Shown here piece by piece: positions 16,911 through 25,061 of a stretch of DNA of 64,000 nucleotides (the first letter of the stretch is position 1; every line of letters begins with the position of its first letter). This DNA comes from Streptomyces sp. CG4 (GTDB lineage: Bacteria; Actinomycetota; Actinomycetes; Streptomycetales; Streptomycetaceae). The stretch covers positions 3,472,001 to 3,536,000 of the forward strand of contig NZ_CP163525.1 of assembly GCF_041080655.1 (NCBI RefSeq), in the 5' to 3' direction. A program made the position numbers and the translations under genes. A model generated the notes under the pieces. That model searched no databases. It had not been told where the DNA came from and worked only from the letters and a program-made list of their open reading frames with translations.

Positions 16911-18629
16911 CTACTTCACCGCGACCTGGGAGATGTCCAGCACGCCGGTCCAGTCGCTGATGACGATGTTCTTGACGTCCGAGCCGTACAGACGCTTGTA
17001 GACCGGGTGGAACAACGGCACGACGAGGGCCTGCTCGCCGATCTTCTTGTCCAGGGCACCCCATCGCTTGGCGGCCGCGTCAAGGTCGGTCAACTTGTTG
17101 ATCGCGTCAATCTCGTCATTGACCGACGTGTCATTGAGCAGGCCCGTGTTGAAGTTCGCGCCGTCCTTGACGATCTGCCGGCCGTCGAAGATCGGGGCGA
17201 GGAAGGGACCGCCGGAGGGCCAGTCGGCACCCCAGTGCGCGAGGAAGAAGCCGGGCTCGGTCTTCACGCTGTGGATCTTGTCCCGGTAGTCGTTGTCCTC
17301 CAGGCCCTGCAGCTTGACCGTTATGCCGGCCTTCTTGAGCGCGTCCTGGACGGCGGTCGCGATCTCCGGGCTGGTCTCGAAGTCCTTGGCGTTGGAGTGG
17401 GTCAGCGTGATGGTGAGCCCGCTCTTGTAACCGGCTTGGGCGAGCAGTTCCCGGGCCTTCGCCGCGTTGCCGGACGCGCCCGCCGGGAACGGGTCGTACG
17501 GCGTGTAGCCGAAGGACTTCTGGTTGGGCAGGAAGGTGGTGGCGGGCTCGGCGAGCGCGCTGCCGCCGGCCGCGTTGACCACCGAGGACCGGTCGATGGC
17601 GTACGCGATCGCCTGCCGCACCCTGGGGTTGCCGAACGGCTTCACGGTCGGGTTGAACGCGAGGTAGTTCGTGTAGCCGAAGTGGCCGGTGCCCACGCGC
17701 GCGGCGAGTTGCTTGTCCCCGCTGACCTTGGCGAGTTCGGCCGGTCCGAGGTTGGTGTCCGTGGTGACCGCGGCCGCGTCCGCCCCCTGGGACGCGGACA
17801 GCCGCTGGTTGATCACGGAGGAGTCGAGACCGGAGCGGACGTCGACGGTGTCCGGGTACGCCTTGCGCTCGGCGTCGGTCGCCGTGGACCAGTACGTGTT
17901 GCGCTCCAGCACGACATGCTCGCCGTCGTTCTCGTTCTTGACGACCTTGTACGGGCCGGACGAGATCGGGTGCGCCTCGTACTTGGTGCCGTTGTCCTTG
18001 CTCTGGGGCACCGGTGCGAACTGCGTCTGCGTGGCGAGGAACGGGAACTCGCCCTCGGGCTTGTCCAGATGGAAGACGATGGTCCGGGCGTCCGGCGTCT
18101 CGATCGCCGAGAGCCCCTTCTTGTCCTTGTACGGCCCCTGGTAATCGGCGGCGCCGGACAGCCAGTCACGCAGGTACGGCGCGCCGCCGGACAGCTCGGG
18201 CGCGAAGGAGCGCTCGATGCCGTACTTGATGTCGGCCGAGGTGATGGGCGTACCGTCCTCGTACTTGAGGCCCTTCTTCAAGGTGTACGTCCACACGGTC
18301 GCGTCCTTGTTGGGGCGTCCGGTGTCGGTGGCGAGGTCGGGGACGACCTTGGAACCGGCCGCGCCGTTCTCGCGGTTGCGCGTGGTGAGGGTGCGGAAGA
18401 CCAGCGAAGGGACGTTTCCGCCGCCGGAGGTGTAGAGGCGGGCCGGGTCGAAGTCGGTCTGCGGCTGGGAGTTCAGCACCGTCAGGGTGCCGCCCTTGTG
18501 AGGCGTGGAGTCGCCACCGGAGCCCTTGGCATCGTTGTCCTTCGGGCCGCAGGCGGCGACGCCCGCTGCCACGACCAGGCTGACGGATGCCGCTGCCACG
18601 CGGCGCGCTCTGACGGACGGTTGACGCAT
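16911..18629 (-). CDS. ABC transporter substrate-binding lipoprotein, family 5 (DppA/OppA-like)
   Basis: 572 aa. The N-terminus has basic residues, a hydrophobic core and a lipobox (VAAC, Cys at about residue 27), so it is a membrane-anchored binding protein. The mature part is a family 5 periplasmic-type binding protein: GGTLTVLNSQPQTDFDP at the start, KGLKYEDGTPITSADIKYGIER (the family signature with D-x-KYGIER), later PRVRQAIAYAIDR and YDPFPAGASGNAAKARELLAQAG. It captures peptides or peptide-like solutes for the permeases encoded downstream. First structural gene of the operon, 192 bases after the leader-peptide stop with a terminator hairpin between. Confidence 0.94.
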   Translation of the reverse strand: MRQPSVRARRVAAASVSLVVAAGVAACGPKDNDAKGSGGDSTPHKGGTLTVLNSQPQTDFDPARLYTSGGGNVPSLVFRTLTTRNRENGAAGSKVVPDLATDTGRPNKDATVWTYTLKKGLKYEDGTPITSADIKYGIERSFAPELSGGAPYLRDWLSGAADYQGPYKDKKGLSAIETPDARTIVFHLDKPEGEFPFLATQTQFAPVPQSKDNGTKYEAHPISSGPYKVVKNENDGEHVVLERNTYWSTATDAERKAYPDTVDVRSGLDSSVINQRLSASQGADAAAVTTDTNLGPAELAKVSGDKQLAARVGTGHFGYTNYLAFNPTVKPFGNPRVRQAIAYAIDRSSVVNAAGGSALAEPATTFLPNQKSFGYTPYDPFPAGASGNAAKARELLAQAGYKSGLTITLTHSNAKDFETSPEIATAVQDALKKAGITVKLQGLEDNDYRDKIHSVKTEPGFFLAHWGADWPSGGPFLAPIFDGRQIVKDGANFNTGLLNDTSVNDEIDAINKLTDLDAAAKRWGALDKKIGEQALVVPLFHPVYKRLYGSDVKNIVISDWTGVLDISQVAVK

Positions 18630-18752
18630 CGGAATGACGACCTCTCGGGGAAATGATCGAGACCCTGATCAGGGACTTCTCGAAAAGTGAGACATGCGGA
18701 CGAGGAGTGAGACGACTGCGAGCAGACGTCGGCCCCGGGCTTCGGGTCGCCG

Positions 18753-18776
18753 AAAAATCCGTGACACGGTCACGGA
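18753..18776 (-). terminator. Intrinsic terminator in the leader of the ABC operon (candidate attenuator)
   Basis: On the minus strand an 8-bp perfect stem (TCCGTGAC-CGT-GTCACGGA, 18776-18758) is followed directly by five T. It lies 45 bases after the leader-peptide stop and 123 bases before the binding-protein start, in the transcribed leader, so it should cut transcription unless overridden. Confidence 0.8.
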
Positions 18777-18821
18777 CGGAGGAGAAGAGAAGGTCGCGAC
18801 GCGAACGCCGGGGAGGCGGCG

Positions 18822-18917
18822 TCAGCGACAGTCGATGTCGGCCACGCAGAGCGCGGTCACGCCGATGAGCGCCAGCTCGATGGCTGCGCTCTCACGGACG
18901 GCATGACTAGACCACAT
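18822..18917 (-). CDS. Leaderless Cys-containing leader peptide (31 aa) of the ABC operon
   Basis: ATG 18917 to TGA 18822 encodes MWSSHAVRESAAIELA followed by LIGVTALCVADIDCR. There is no ribosome site; instead the ATG falls seven bases after a good -10 element, so the mRNA probably starts at the ATG, as many actinobacterial leader peptides do. The sequence resembles the Cys-type leader peptides of Actinobacteria (Ms5788A-like) in ending with cysteine codons and a final CR. A terminator hairpin follows before the ABC genes. The simplest reading is ribosome-mediated attenuation: stalling at TGC or TGT codons when charged tRNA-Cys is scarce would let transcription continue. The mechanism is inferred. 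Confidence 0.65.
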   Translation of the reverse strand: MWSSHAVRESAAIELALIGVTALCVADIDCR

Positions 18918-18924
18918 GCGCAGA

Positions 18925-18953
18925 AATATGAACGACCATGCGCCTCGTGTCAA
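18925..18953 (-). promoter_or_regulatory. Consensus housekeeping promoter of the leader peptide/ABC operon
   Basis: Minus strand: -35 TTGACA (18953-18948, perfect), 17-base spacer, -10 CATATT (18930-18925), then seven bases to the ATG at 18917. The spacing predicts transcription from or next to the A of the ATG. Confidence 0.8.
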
Positions 18954-18973
18954 TGTGACGTAAGCGGCGCCCG

Positions 18974-20623
18974 TCAACTCCCGGGATACGGCCAGGGATT
19001 GGGCAGACAGTGGATTCCGTCATGGTCGAGGAACTTGGTCTGCTGCTGCATGACGGGAGCGAGTTCGCCGTTCTTCTGGCAGCTCACATGGCCGTATCCG
19101 AGCCGGTGGCCGACCTCATGATTGATCAACATTTGCCGGTAAGGGTAGATTTTGTCCCCGTATGTCTTGCTGCCCTGGGCCCACCTGTATGCATTGATCA
19201 TCACTCGTTCGGTGGAGGCGGAGTCGCAGGAGACGTTGTCCTCCGTGGTGTCCAGCCCGGACTTGGCGCACCACTGGGCGGTCGTACCGGGGCTCGCCAG
19301 CGTGATCACGAAGTCGGGCCTGCCGGAGGAGATCCGCTCGAAGGTACGGGCGCCGCCGTGGGCCCAACTGCGGTCGTCGTTCAGGGTCTTCTGCACGGCC
19401 TCGGCGAACAGCTCGCCGTCCAGGCCCATGCCCTGCTCGATGTCCACACGGTAGGTGTACTTCCGTCCGGTGCCCGGCGCCTTGGCGAAACCGGGCACCA
19501 CGGCGAACTTCCCCGAGCCCTTCAGCGTGGCGCTGAGCGGGTACGTCCGGTCCATCTTCTGCTCGTACGACAGCGTGACCGTGCCGGGCAAGGAGGACGG
19601 GGCCCGACCGCCCCCGGTGCGCGCGTCACCGGCCTGGTCGGGCACGGACCGCGACTGCGTGCCGCCGGCGTCCTTCGACTCGGCCACCTGTCCGGCGACG
19701 ACCACCGCGAGCACGGTGGTGACGGCGGCCGCCGCGATCCCCGTGAGGGTCCGGCCGCGAAGCACTCCCTGGGAGGTGGCTCCGTCGTCCCGCGACTGCG
19801 GGTGCGCGGTGGCTGCTCGCGCGGTTCCCCGCGCCCCTTCAGGGGCGTCTGCCGCAGGCGCGTCGGCCGGGTGCTCCTCGGCGGGGCGCGGCTCCCCCGT
19901 GCGGGGCGCGAAGACGTCGATGTCGTCGTCGAGCCCGACGGTGCCGTCGAGTCCGACGGTGCCGTCGAGTCCGACGGTGCCGTCGCGCCCGTCGGTGAAG
20001 GCGTCGAGATACTCCTGCCGAGGCCCGCCTCCGGGCCCCGGCCCCGGCCCCGCCGACCGCTGCCGCGGAAGGACGACCCCGGGCCCGCCGGCCCCCACGA
20101 ACTCACCCCAGCCACCACCGGCTTCCCGCTGCTCGGGATGCCCACCACGAGCGACAGCACCCTCGTGGAAACGGGGCACGCCGCGCGCGGGGGTGCCGTC
20201 GGGGAACCTCGGAACACCGCGCGCCGGAGTCCCGTCAGGGAACCGGGGCACGCCGCGCGCCGGGGTGCCATCGGGGAACCTCGGCACACCATGAGCCGGA
20301 GTCCCGTCAGGAAGCCTGGGGACACCGTGTGCGGGCGTGGCGCCCATCGGCGCCTGTCGCTGCCCCGGCAGCAGCGGCTGCCCGCCTCGCGGCGCAGCGG
20401 CGCCGAACGGACCGGTCGCCGCGCCGGACGCACCGGTCGCCGTTCCGGGCGCGCCCGGAACGCCCCCACGCCCCTGAGCGTGCGGTGTCCCGGCCGCGCT
20501 TCCCTGCCCCGGGATGTCCCTGCCGTCTCCCGGGCGGGTCCCCTGCCGGGGGGTGCGCTGTGCGGTTATGTCTGCGGAGTCGTCCTTGGGGGCCGGGCCC
20601 CGGCGACTGTGGCGTCCCACGCG
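18974..20623 (-). CDS. DUF3152 membrane-anchored putative metalloprotease
   Basis: 549 aa from GTG 20623 (GRHSRRGPAPK, the usual N-terminus of Streptomyces DUF3152 proteins; GAGG five bases upstream). Order: a long disordered Pro/Gly-rich cytoplasmic part with GVPRFPDGTPAR repeats and a triplicated DGTVGL, one membrane helix (about 315-335, GIAAAAVTTVLAVVVAGQVAE), then an external DUF3152 domain. That domain contains HEVGHRLGYGH, a full HExxHxxGxxH zinc motif of metzincin-type proteases, with conserved cysteines around it (QWCAKSG, NVSCDS, HVSCQK, IHCLPNP). Proteolysis is therefore plausible, though the family is officially uncharacterised. GTG 20641 is an alternative start that overlaps the upstream hydrolase gene. 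Confidence 0.88.
   Translation of the reverse strand, partial: RVGRHSRRGPAPKDDSADITAQRTPRQGTRPGDGRDIPGQGSAAGTPHAQGRGGVPGAPGTATGASGAATGPFGAAAPRGGQPLLPGQRQAPMGATPAHGVPRLPDGTPAHGVPRFPDGTPARGVPRFPDGTPARGVPRFPDGTPARGVPRFHEGAVARGGHPEQREAGGGWGEFVGAGGPGVVLPRQRSAGPGPGPGGGPRQEYLDAFTDGRDGTVGLDGTVGLDGTVGLDDDIDVFAPRTGEPRPAEEHPADAPAADAPEGARGTARAATAHPQSRDDGATSQGVLRGRTLTGIAAAAVTTVLAVVVAGQVAESKDAGGTQSRSVPDQAGDARTGGGRAPSSLPGTVTLSYEQKMDRTYPLSATLKGSGKFAVVPGFAKAPGTGRKYTYRVDIEQGMGLDGELFAEAVQKTLNDDRSWAHGGARTFERISSGRPDFVITLASPGTTAQWCAKSGLDTTEDNVSCDSASTERVMINAYRWAQGSKTYGDKIYPYRQMLINHEVGHRLGYGHVSCQKNGELAPVMQQQTKFLDHDGIHCLPNPWPYPGS
19928..19981. repeat. 18-bp tandem repeat, three copies, in the DUF3152 gene
   Basis: Three near-identical 18-bp units (gtcgagtccgacggtgcc) encode the repeated LDGTVG in the disordered cytoplasmic part of the protein. 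Confidence 0.85.
20168..20337. repeat. 36-bp tandem repeat, about five copies, in the DUF3152 gene
   Basis: Degenerate 36-bp units encode TPARGVPRFPDG (variants TPAHGVPRLPDG and AVARGG). The unit keeps the frame. The region is part of the cytoplasmic disordered segment. Confidence 0.85.
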
Positions 20624-20627
20624 GGCC

Positions 20628-21635
20628 TCAGCTCCCCGCACCCGGGACGGTGACGGGGTCTTCGCGATCCGCGCCCGGCTCCCCGGTGTCCGTGAGGAGT
20701 TCGCGGAACGCCGTCGCCACCACGTTCGGGTACTCCATCATCGCCACGTGCCCGGCGTCCGGCAGGGACAGCAGGCGGGAGTCACGGAAGGAGCGGGCGG
20801 CGCGGCCGGCCATGCGGTAGCCGACGAGCTGGTCGCGGCCGCCGTAGATGAGCAGGGTCGGCGCGAGCACGCGCTCGGCCTGGCGCCACAGCCCGTGCTG
20901 TCCGCCGAGCGTGTACGCGTTGACGATCCCGCGCGCGGAGCGGGCCATCGCGTCCCAGAAGTACGGCAGCCGCAGCCGCCGCTCCAGCTCCTCGACGGCG
21001 TCCTGGAACGCCTCGGGTGACACGCGCGAGGGGTCGCCGTAGCAGAGCGCCATGACCCCGCGCACCCGCTGCTCGGCCGTCCACTCCTTGGTGAGCCGGG
21101 TGAACAGGGCGGCGACCCCGGGCACGCCGAGCAGTGCGGTCGGCGCCGCGGTGCGCTGGATGCGCAGCTCCGGCAGGGCGGGCGACACGAGGGTGAGCGT
21201 ACGGACGAGATCGGGGCGTACGGCGGCCACGCGCGTCGTGACCGCGCCGCCGAGCGAGTTGCCGAACAGATGGACCGGGCCACGCCCTGCCGCGTCGAGA
21301 TAGCGGATCACCGCGCGCGCGTGCCCGGTGACGGAGTAGTTCCCGTCGTCAGGGGGCGGCGAGTCGCCGAAGCCCGGCAGGTCGAGCGCCTCGCTGTCGA
21401 CGACGCCGTCCAGCTGGGCCATCAGCGTCGACCAGTTCTGCGAGGAACCGCCGAGCCCGTGGACGTAGAGCGCGGGCGGCAGGCCCTCGTCCGCGGGATT
21501 GCGGGACCGGATCGACAGGGTGACTCCGGGCAGCCCCACGGACCGCAGCCGCTCGCCCTCACCGACCCGGACGGGCGGCGCCACCTCCGGAAGCACACTG
21601 GCGGCCGGCACGGACGGCGACTCGGTCGAAGACAT
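20628..21635 (-). CDS. Alpha/beta-fold hydrolase
   Basis: 335 aa, cytoplasmic (no signal peptide). HGLGGSSQNW forms the oxyanion loop, the nucleophile elbow is GNSLGG, the acid Asp is in YGGRDQLVGYR and the His is in DAGHVAMMEYP; the triad is complete. The cap domain lies between the nucleophile and the acid residue. Substrate is not identifiable. There is no ribosome site; TAACAT six bases before the ATG suggests a leaderless transcript. It is followed within 14 bases by the DUF3152 gene on the same strand, so the two are likely co-transcribed. Confidence 0.9.
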   Translation of the reverse strand: MSSTESPSVPAASVLPEVAPPVRVGEGERLRSVGLPGVTLSIRSRNPADEGLPPALYVHGLGGSSQNWSTLMAQLDGVVDSEALDLPGFGDSPPPDDGNYSVTGHARAVIRYLDAAGRGPVHLFGNSLGGAVTTRVAAVRPDLVRTLTLVSPALPELRIQRTAAPTALLGVPGVAALFTRLTKEWTAEQRVRGVMALCYGDPSRVSPEAFQDAVEELERRLRLPYFWDAMARSARGIVNAYTLGGQHGLWRQAERVLAPTLLIYGGRDQLVGYRMAGRAARSFRDSRLLSLPDAGHVAMMEYPNVVATAFRELLTDTGEPGADREDPVTVPGAGS

Positions 21636-21889
21636 GCGGCAATGTTACGAGGTGATCACGCCGGGGTTCGTGTGTTCGCGGTCACAGAGTGAACGCTGAG
21701 TGACGAGTGAAACGGACGAGTGCGCGCGGAACGTACGTGATCGGCGACACCGGTGTGGACCGGTGAACAAGGGCGACGAACGGGCGAGACGGCATGGCGT
21801 CCGGGATGGCTGTCTCATAGGCTCATACCGAGGGCACCCGTATGTGGCCCCTGCCGCTTCCAGGGACGTTCGTAGGAAGGGAGCCCACC

Positions 21890-22111
21890 ATGGCCTATGA
21901 CCCCACAGAGCCCGACGCGACCGAGGATCTGGAGGCGGACCCGGCCGAGATCGACGTCGAGGCCCCCGAGGTGGACGCCGCCGAGCAGCACGCCGCCCTT
22001 TCACCGGACACCGACGACCCGCTGACGGGCGTGGACCAGGACCGTGCGAACGTGGCCGATCTGGTCGAACAGACGCGTGTCGTCACACTCGACGAGGACG
22101 ACTACCGCTGA
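21890..22111 (+). CDS. Small acidic hypothetical protein
   Basis: 73 aa, strongly acidic throughout (DATEDLEADPAEIDVEAPEVD at the start, VVTLDEDDYR at the end), with no hydrophobic segment. ATG 21890 is preceded by GGAAGGGAG at the right distance. It resembles short conserved Streptomyces proteins of unknown role that sit upstream of a TetR gene. Divergent from the alpha/beta hydrolase; the 254-base spacer between them holds both promoters but no clear consensus. Confidence 0.72.
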   Translation: MAYDPTEPDATEDLEADPAEIDVEAPEVDAAEQHAALSPDTDDPLTGVDQDRANVADLVEQTRVVTLDEDDYR

Positions 22112-22291
22112 CCTCCGACCTCGGCCACCACCGACCTCGACACGGTCCCGCGGCCGCGCGAGGAGCAGGGTGCCGCTTCCGCCGCCGTCCGGTACGTGAA
22201 ATTCTGCGCTCGCACCGCGCACACCACGGTTACCGAAAAGTACGATGGCCGCGCGGCTGAGACCGCGAAATGGACGACTTTGGGAGGCGGC

Positions 22292-22933
22292 GTGACAGCC
22301 ATCGAGCAAACTGAGGCGGCCCGCCCGCGTGGCACCCGTCTGCCGCGCCGAGCCCGACGGAACCAGCTCCTGGGCGCGGCCCAGGAGGTCTTCGTCGCGC
22401 AGGGCTATCACGCCGCGGCGATGGACGACATCGCCGAGCGGGCCGGCGTGAGCAAGCCGGTGCTCTACCAGCACTTCCCCGGCAAGCTCGACCTGTATCT
22501 GGCCCTGCTGGACCAGCACTGCGAGGCGCTGATCCAGTCGGTGCGGGGCGCGCTGGCCTCGACGACCGACAACAAGCAGCGCGTCCGGGCCACGATGGAC
22601 GCCTATTTCGCGTACGTCGAGGACGACGGCGGCGCCTTCCGGCTGGTCTTCGAGTCGGACCTGACGAACGAGCCCGCGGTCCGCGAGCGCGTCGACAAGG
22701 TCACGAACGACTGCGCCGAGGCGATCTGCGAGGTGATCGCCGAGGACACCGGTCTGTCGCGCGCGGAGTCGATGCTGCTCGCCTCCGGCCTCGGCGGTCT
22801 CGCCCAGGTGGTGGCCCGCTCCTGGCTGCACAGCGACCGCAGCGTGCCGCGCGACCAGGCGGTTCAGCTGCTGGCCTCGCTGGCCTGGCGGGGCATCGCC
22901 GGCTTCCCGCTGCACGGCACCCAACACCACTGA
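22292..22933 (+). CDS. TetR/AcrR-family transcriptional regulator
   Basis: 213 aa from GTG 22292 with GGGAGG five bases upstream. The N-terminal helix-turn-helix is clear: RNQLLGAAQEVFVAQGYHAAAMDDIAERAGVSKPVLYQHF broken into helices, ending in the typical YQHFPGK. The C-terminal part (about 75-213) is an all-alpha ligand or dimer domain. Its target is not evident; neighbours are the acidic protein and DUF3107 on the same strand, so local autoregulation is possible. Confidence 0.92.
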   Translation: MTAIEQTEAARPRGTRLPRRARRNQLLGAAQEVFVAQGYHAAAMDDIAERAGVSKPVLYQHFPGKLDLYLALLDQHCEALIQSVRGALASTTDNKQRVRATMDAYFAYVEDDGGAFRLVFESDLTNEPAVRERVDKVTNDCAEAICEVIAEDTGLSRAESMLLASGLGGLAQVVARSWLHSDRSVPRDQAVQLLASLAWRGIAGFPLHGTQHH

Positions 22934-23067
22934 CGGCCTTTTGTTCCCGCGCCCTGTTCGCTGACGGCGTTCCGGCCCGCAGCGTGTGCGTCCCCTCACC
23001 GGACTAATGTGTGCTGGGTACGGCGCGGAAGATCGCGCACATCAGTGACCGTCGGAGGGACAAAGCC

Positions 23068-23295
23068 GTGGAGGTCAAGATCGGCGTGCAGTACGCGCCC
23101 CGCGAGATCGTTCTGGAGAGCGGTCAGAGCGTCGAGGAGGTCGAGCGTCTGGTGTCCGACGCCCTGTCCGGCAAGACGCAGCTGCTGAGCCTCCAGGACG
23201 AGAAGGGCCGCAAGGTCCTGGTGCCGACCGACCGCCTGGCGTACGTGGAGATCGGCGAGCCGACTGTGCGCAAGGTGGGGTTCGGCGCCCTGTAG
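23068..23295 (+). CDS. DUF3107 family protein
   Basis: 75 aa from GTG 23068 (EVKIGVQYAPREIVLESG) with GGAGGG upstream. The conserved ends of the family are present: the VKIGVQ strand, the ESGQSVEEVE helix, VLVPTDRLAYVEIG and the closing VGFG. This small actinobacterial family has no known role. It lies 134 bases downstream of the TetR gene and is followed by a strong terminator, so both may form one unit. Confidence 0.9.
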   Translation: MEVKIGVQYAPREIVLESGQSVEEVERLVSDALSGKTQLLSLQDEKGRKVLVPTDRLAYVEIGEPTVRKVGFGAL

Positions 23296-23308
23296 GCCGT
23301 CGTAGTGA

Positions 23309-23343
23309 AAAGGGCCTGGCGGCCGCGTGCCGCCGGGCCCTTT
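23309..23343. terminator. Terminator after DUF3107
   Basis: A 15-bp stem with one G-T pair (aaagggcctggcggc / gccgccgggcccttt) and a five-base loop, just after the DUF3107 stop; the second arm ends in TTT. Confidence 0.85.
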
Positions 23344-23501
23344 CGCATGAGGCGGGCACCCGGTCCCCCCTAGGCTTCTCCATGAACTGTGCGCACAGTT
23401 GGCGCACAACTCCTCCACAGCGGAGGATTGCAATCCGCAGGTCACGGGTATGACGGGCTACGACCGTATCTGGGCAGACCGGCCGTGGGAGGGACCCCGA
23501 C

Positions 23502-23771
23502 ATGATCCTGGAAGCACTCGGATCCGCAGTGCTCGGTCTGATCCTCGCCGGGGCGGCGGTCTACCGCCTGTCCCACCGGCTCCCGGCCCGCCCGCTGGTC
23601 CTCTCGACAGGCGTGGCCGGCGCCCTCTTCGGCGACTTCGTCACGCACACCGCTCTGGGCCCCGGCGCCGCCTGGCTGAGCCTCCTGGGCGCCGCGGTCA
23701 TCGCCGCGGCCTCCCTGTCCCTCCTGCTGCGCCCGTCAGCGGGCCTACGCCGACGATCAGCGACGGCGTAG
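23502..23771 (+). CDS. Small hypothetical membrane protein
   Basis: 89 aa, mostly hydrophobic with three predicted membrane helices (LGSAVLGLILAGAAVYRL, LVLSTGVAGALFGDFVTHTAL, WLSLLGAAVIAAASLSLLLR) and a short basic tail. ATG 23502 follows GGGAGGG at eight bases. Family not recognised; similar short proteins occur widely in Streptomyces. It stands alone between a terminator and a dispersed repeat. Confidence 0.7.
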   Translation: MILEALGSAVLGLILAGAAVYRLSHRLPARPLVLSTGVAGALFGDFVTHTALGPGAAWLSLLGAAVIAAASLSLLLRPSAGLRRRSATA

Positions 23772-23811
23772 CACCGGCGCCTCTACAACGGGCGCAAGGA
23801 CACCCCGGACA

Positions 23812-23926
23812 CCCCCTAGGGGCGCGGGGCTGTGCTTGATATGCGGCTCCGCCGCGTGGGCGCGACAAGCCACAACAGACCCGCAGCCGCGCAACTCCCC
23901 GCAACCACCCCCACAGGGCGCTACGC
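23812..23926. repeat. Dispersed Streptomyces intergenic repeat, copy A
   Basis: The core ggggcgcggggctgtg, then a gcggctccgccgcg palindrome and a gggcgcgacaagccacaac block, matches copy B at 32520-32631 for most of 75 bp and again at gggcgctacg. Both copies abut the stop codon of a minus-strand gene and separate converging genes, so they may help end transcription. Confidence 0.8.
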
Positions 23927-24658
23927 CGCCAAGCCCAGCGCAGCCATCCGCTTCGTGTGCGCCTCGGTGATCCGCGAGAACATCCGCCCGACCTCCGCGA
24001 GATCGAACCCGTCGGCCACCCCGCCCACGAGCATCGTGGACAGCGCGTCCCGGTCGGCGACCACCCGCTGGGACTGCGACAGCGCCTCGCCCATCAGCCG
24101 CCGCGCCCACAGCGCCAGCCGGCCGCCCACGCGCGGGTCGGCGTCGATGGCGGCCCGCACCTTCTCCACCGCGAACTCGGCGTGCCCGGTGTCGTCGAGA
24201 ACGGCCAGAACCAGTTCCCGGGTGTCGGAGTCGAGCCGGGCCGCGACCTCCCGGTAGAAGTCGCTCGCGATCGAGTCGCCGACGTAGGCCTTGACCAGGC
24301 CCTCCAGCCAGTCCGAGGGCGCGGTCTGCTTGTGGAAGCCGTCGAGCGCGGCGACGAACGGGTCCATCGCGGCCGTCGGCTCCTCGCCGACCTCGGTCAG
24401 CCGGTCCCGCAGCCGCTCGAAGTGGTGGAACTCGGCCGAGGCCATCTTCGCCAGCTCCGCCTTGTCCGCGAGGGTCGGCGCCAGCTTCGCGTCCTCCGCG
24501 AGCCGCTCGAACGCCGCCAGCTCCCCGTACGCGAGCGCGCCGAGCAGGTCCACGACGGCGGCGCGGTAGTGCGGGTCGGCGGAGGCCTGCGCCCAGTCCT
24601 GGGCGGCGACGCCCGTGGGCGCTGCGGAGTCGTTCTCAGGCTTGTCAGAGCTAGTCAT
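23921..24658 (-). CDS. Ferritin-like diiron protein (MiaE-like domain)
   Basis: 245 aa. A four-helix ferritin-like fold is suggested by spaced carboxylate/His motifs: YGELAAFERLAEDA, SAEFHHFERLRD (ExxH), SDFYREVAARL and DTGHAEFAVEKVRAA (ExxxH type). The family is related to the tRNA hydroxylase MiaE but is used in Actinobacteria for unknown oxidations. I start at ATG 24658 (TSSDKPENDS); the much longer frame running to 25393 overlaps the helicase and is a shadow. Divergent from the helicase; its stop lies inside a dispersed repeat. Confidence 0.87.
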   Translation of the reverse strand: MTSSDKPENDSAAPTGVAAQDWAQASADPHYRAAVVDLLGALAYGELAAFERLAEDAKLAPTLADKAELAKMASAEFHHFERLRDRLTEVGEEPTAAMDPFVAALDGFHKQTAPSDWLEGLVKAYVGDSIASDFYREVAARLDSDTRELVLAVLDDTGHAEFAVEKVRAAIDADPRVGGRLALWARRLMGEALSQSQRVVADRDALSTMLVGGVADGFDLAEVGRMFSRITEAHTKRMAALGLAA

Positions 24659-25061
24659 GAGCCGCACAATAGTCCGCTCGCGTGGCCCCGGAAGGTGCTG
24701 GTGGATCAGTGTGACCACCATGACGTGACCAAATCGGCCATCGCATGTGCGTGAATCCGGGGTATGGTGGTAATGCGCCTGCCAGAGTGCGTCGACGGTG
24801 TTCGACGTCTCCCGACAGGGCGCACGCATGAGGATGCCCGGTCGGTGGCCCGATCGGCTCCGACCCGACAGCCCTCCCTGGCCGTACGGCGAAGACCGTA
24901 CGACGACAGGAGGGACCCTCAGCGGTACGAGCGCTAGAGCGTCGGCAGAGGTCCCGTGCTTTACGGCTTGCCCGAGTGGTTCGCCCGTACGGCAGCCGAC
25001 GTCCCCGGCACGGTCAGTCATGACCCCCGCGCTCGCCTCGCACCGCGCACACAGAAGAGGC
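24659..25061. other. Divergent promoter region of the ferritin-like gene and the helicase
   Basis: About 400 bases without a gene. It contains a 7-bp inverted repeat (cgtacgg / ccgtacg near 24885) that can fold in the helicase leader, and no clear -35/-10 pair. A long 5' leader is common for DEAD-box helicase genes. Confidence 0.4.

Noticed and set aside
20168..20337. CRISPR-like regular repeat
   Set aside because: Units are contiguous, in frame and degenerate, without spacers; it is a protein-coding repeat.
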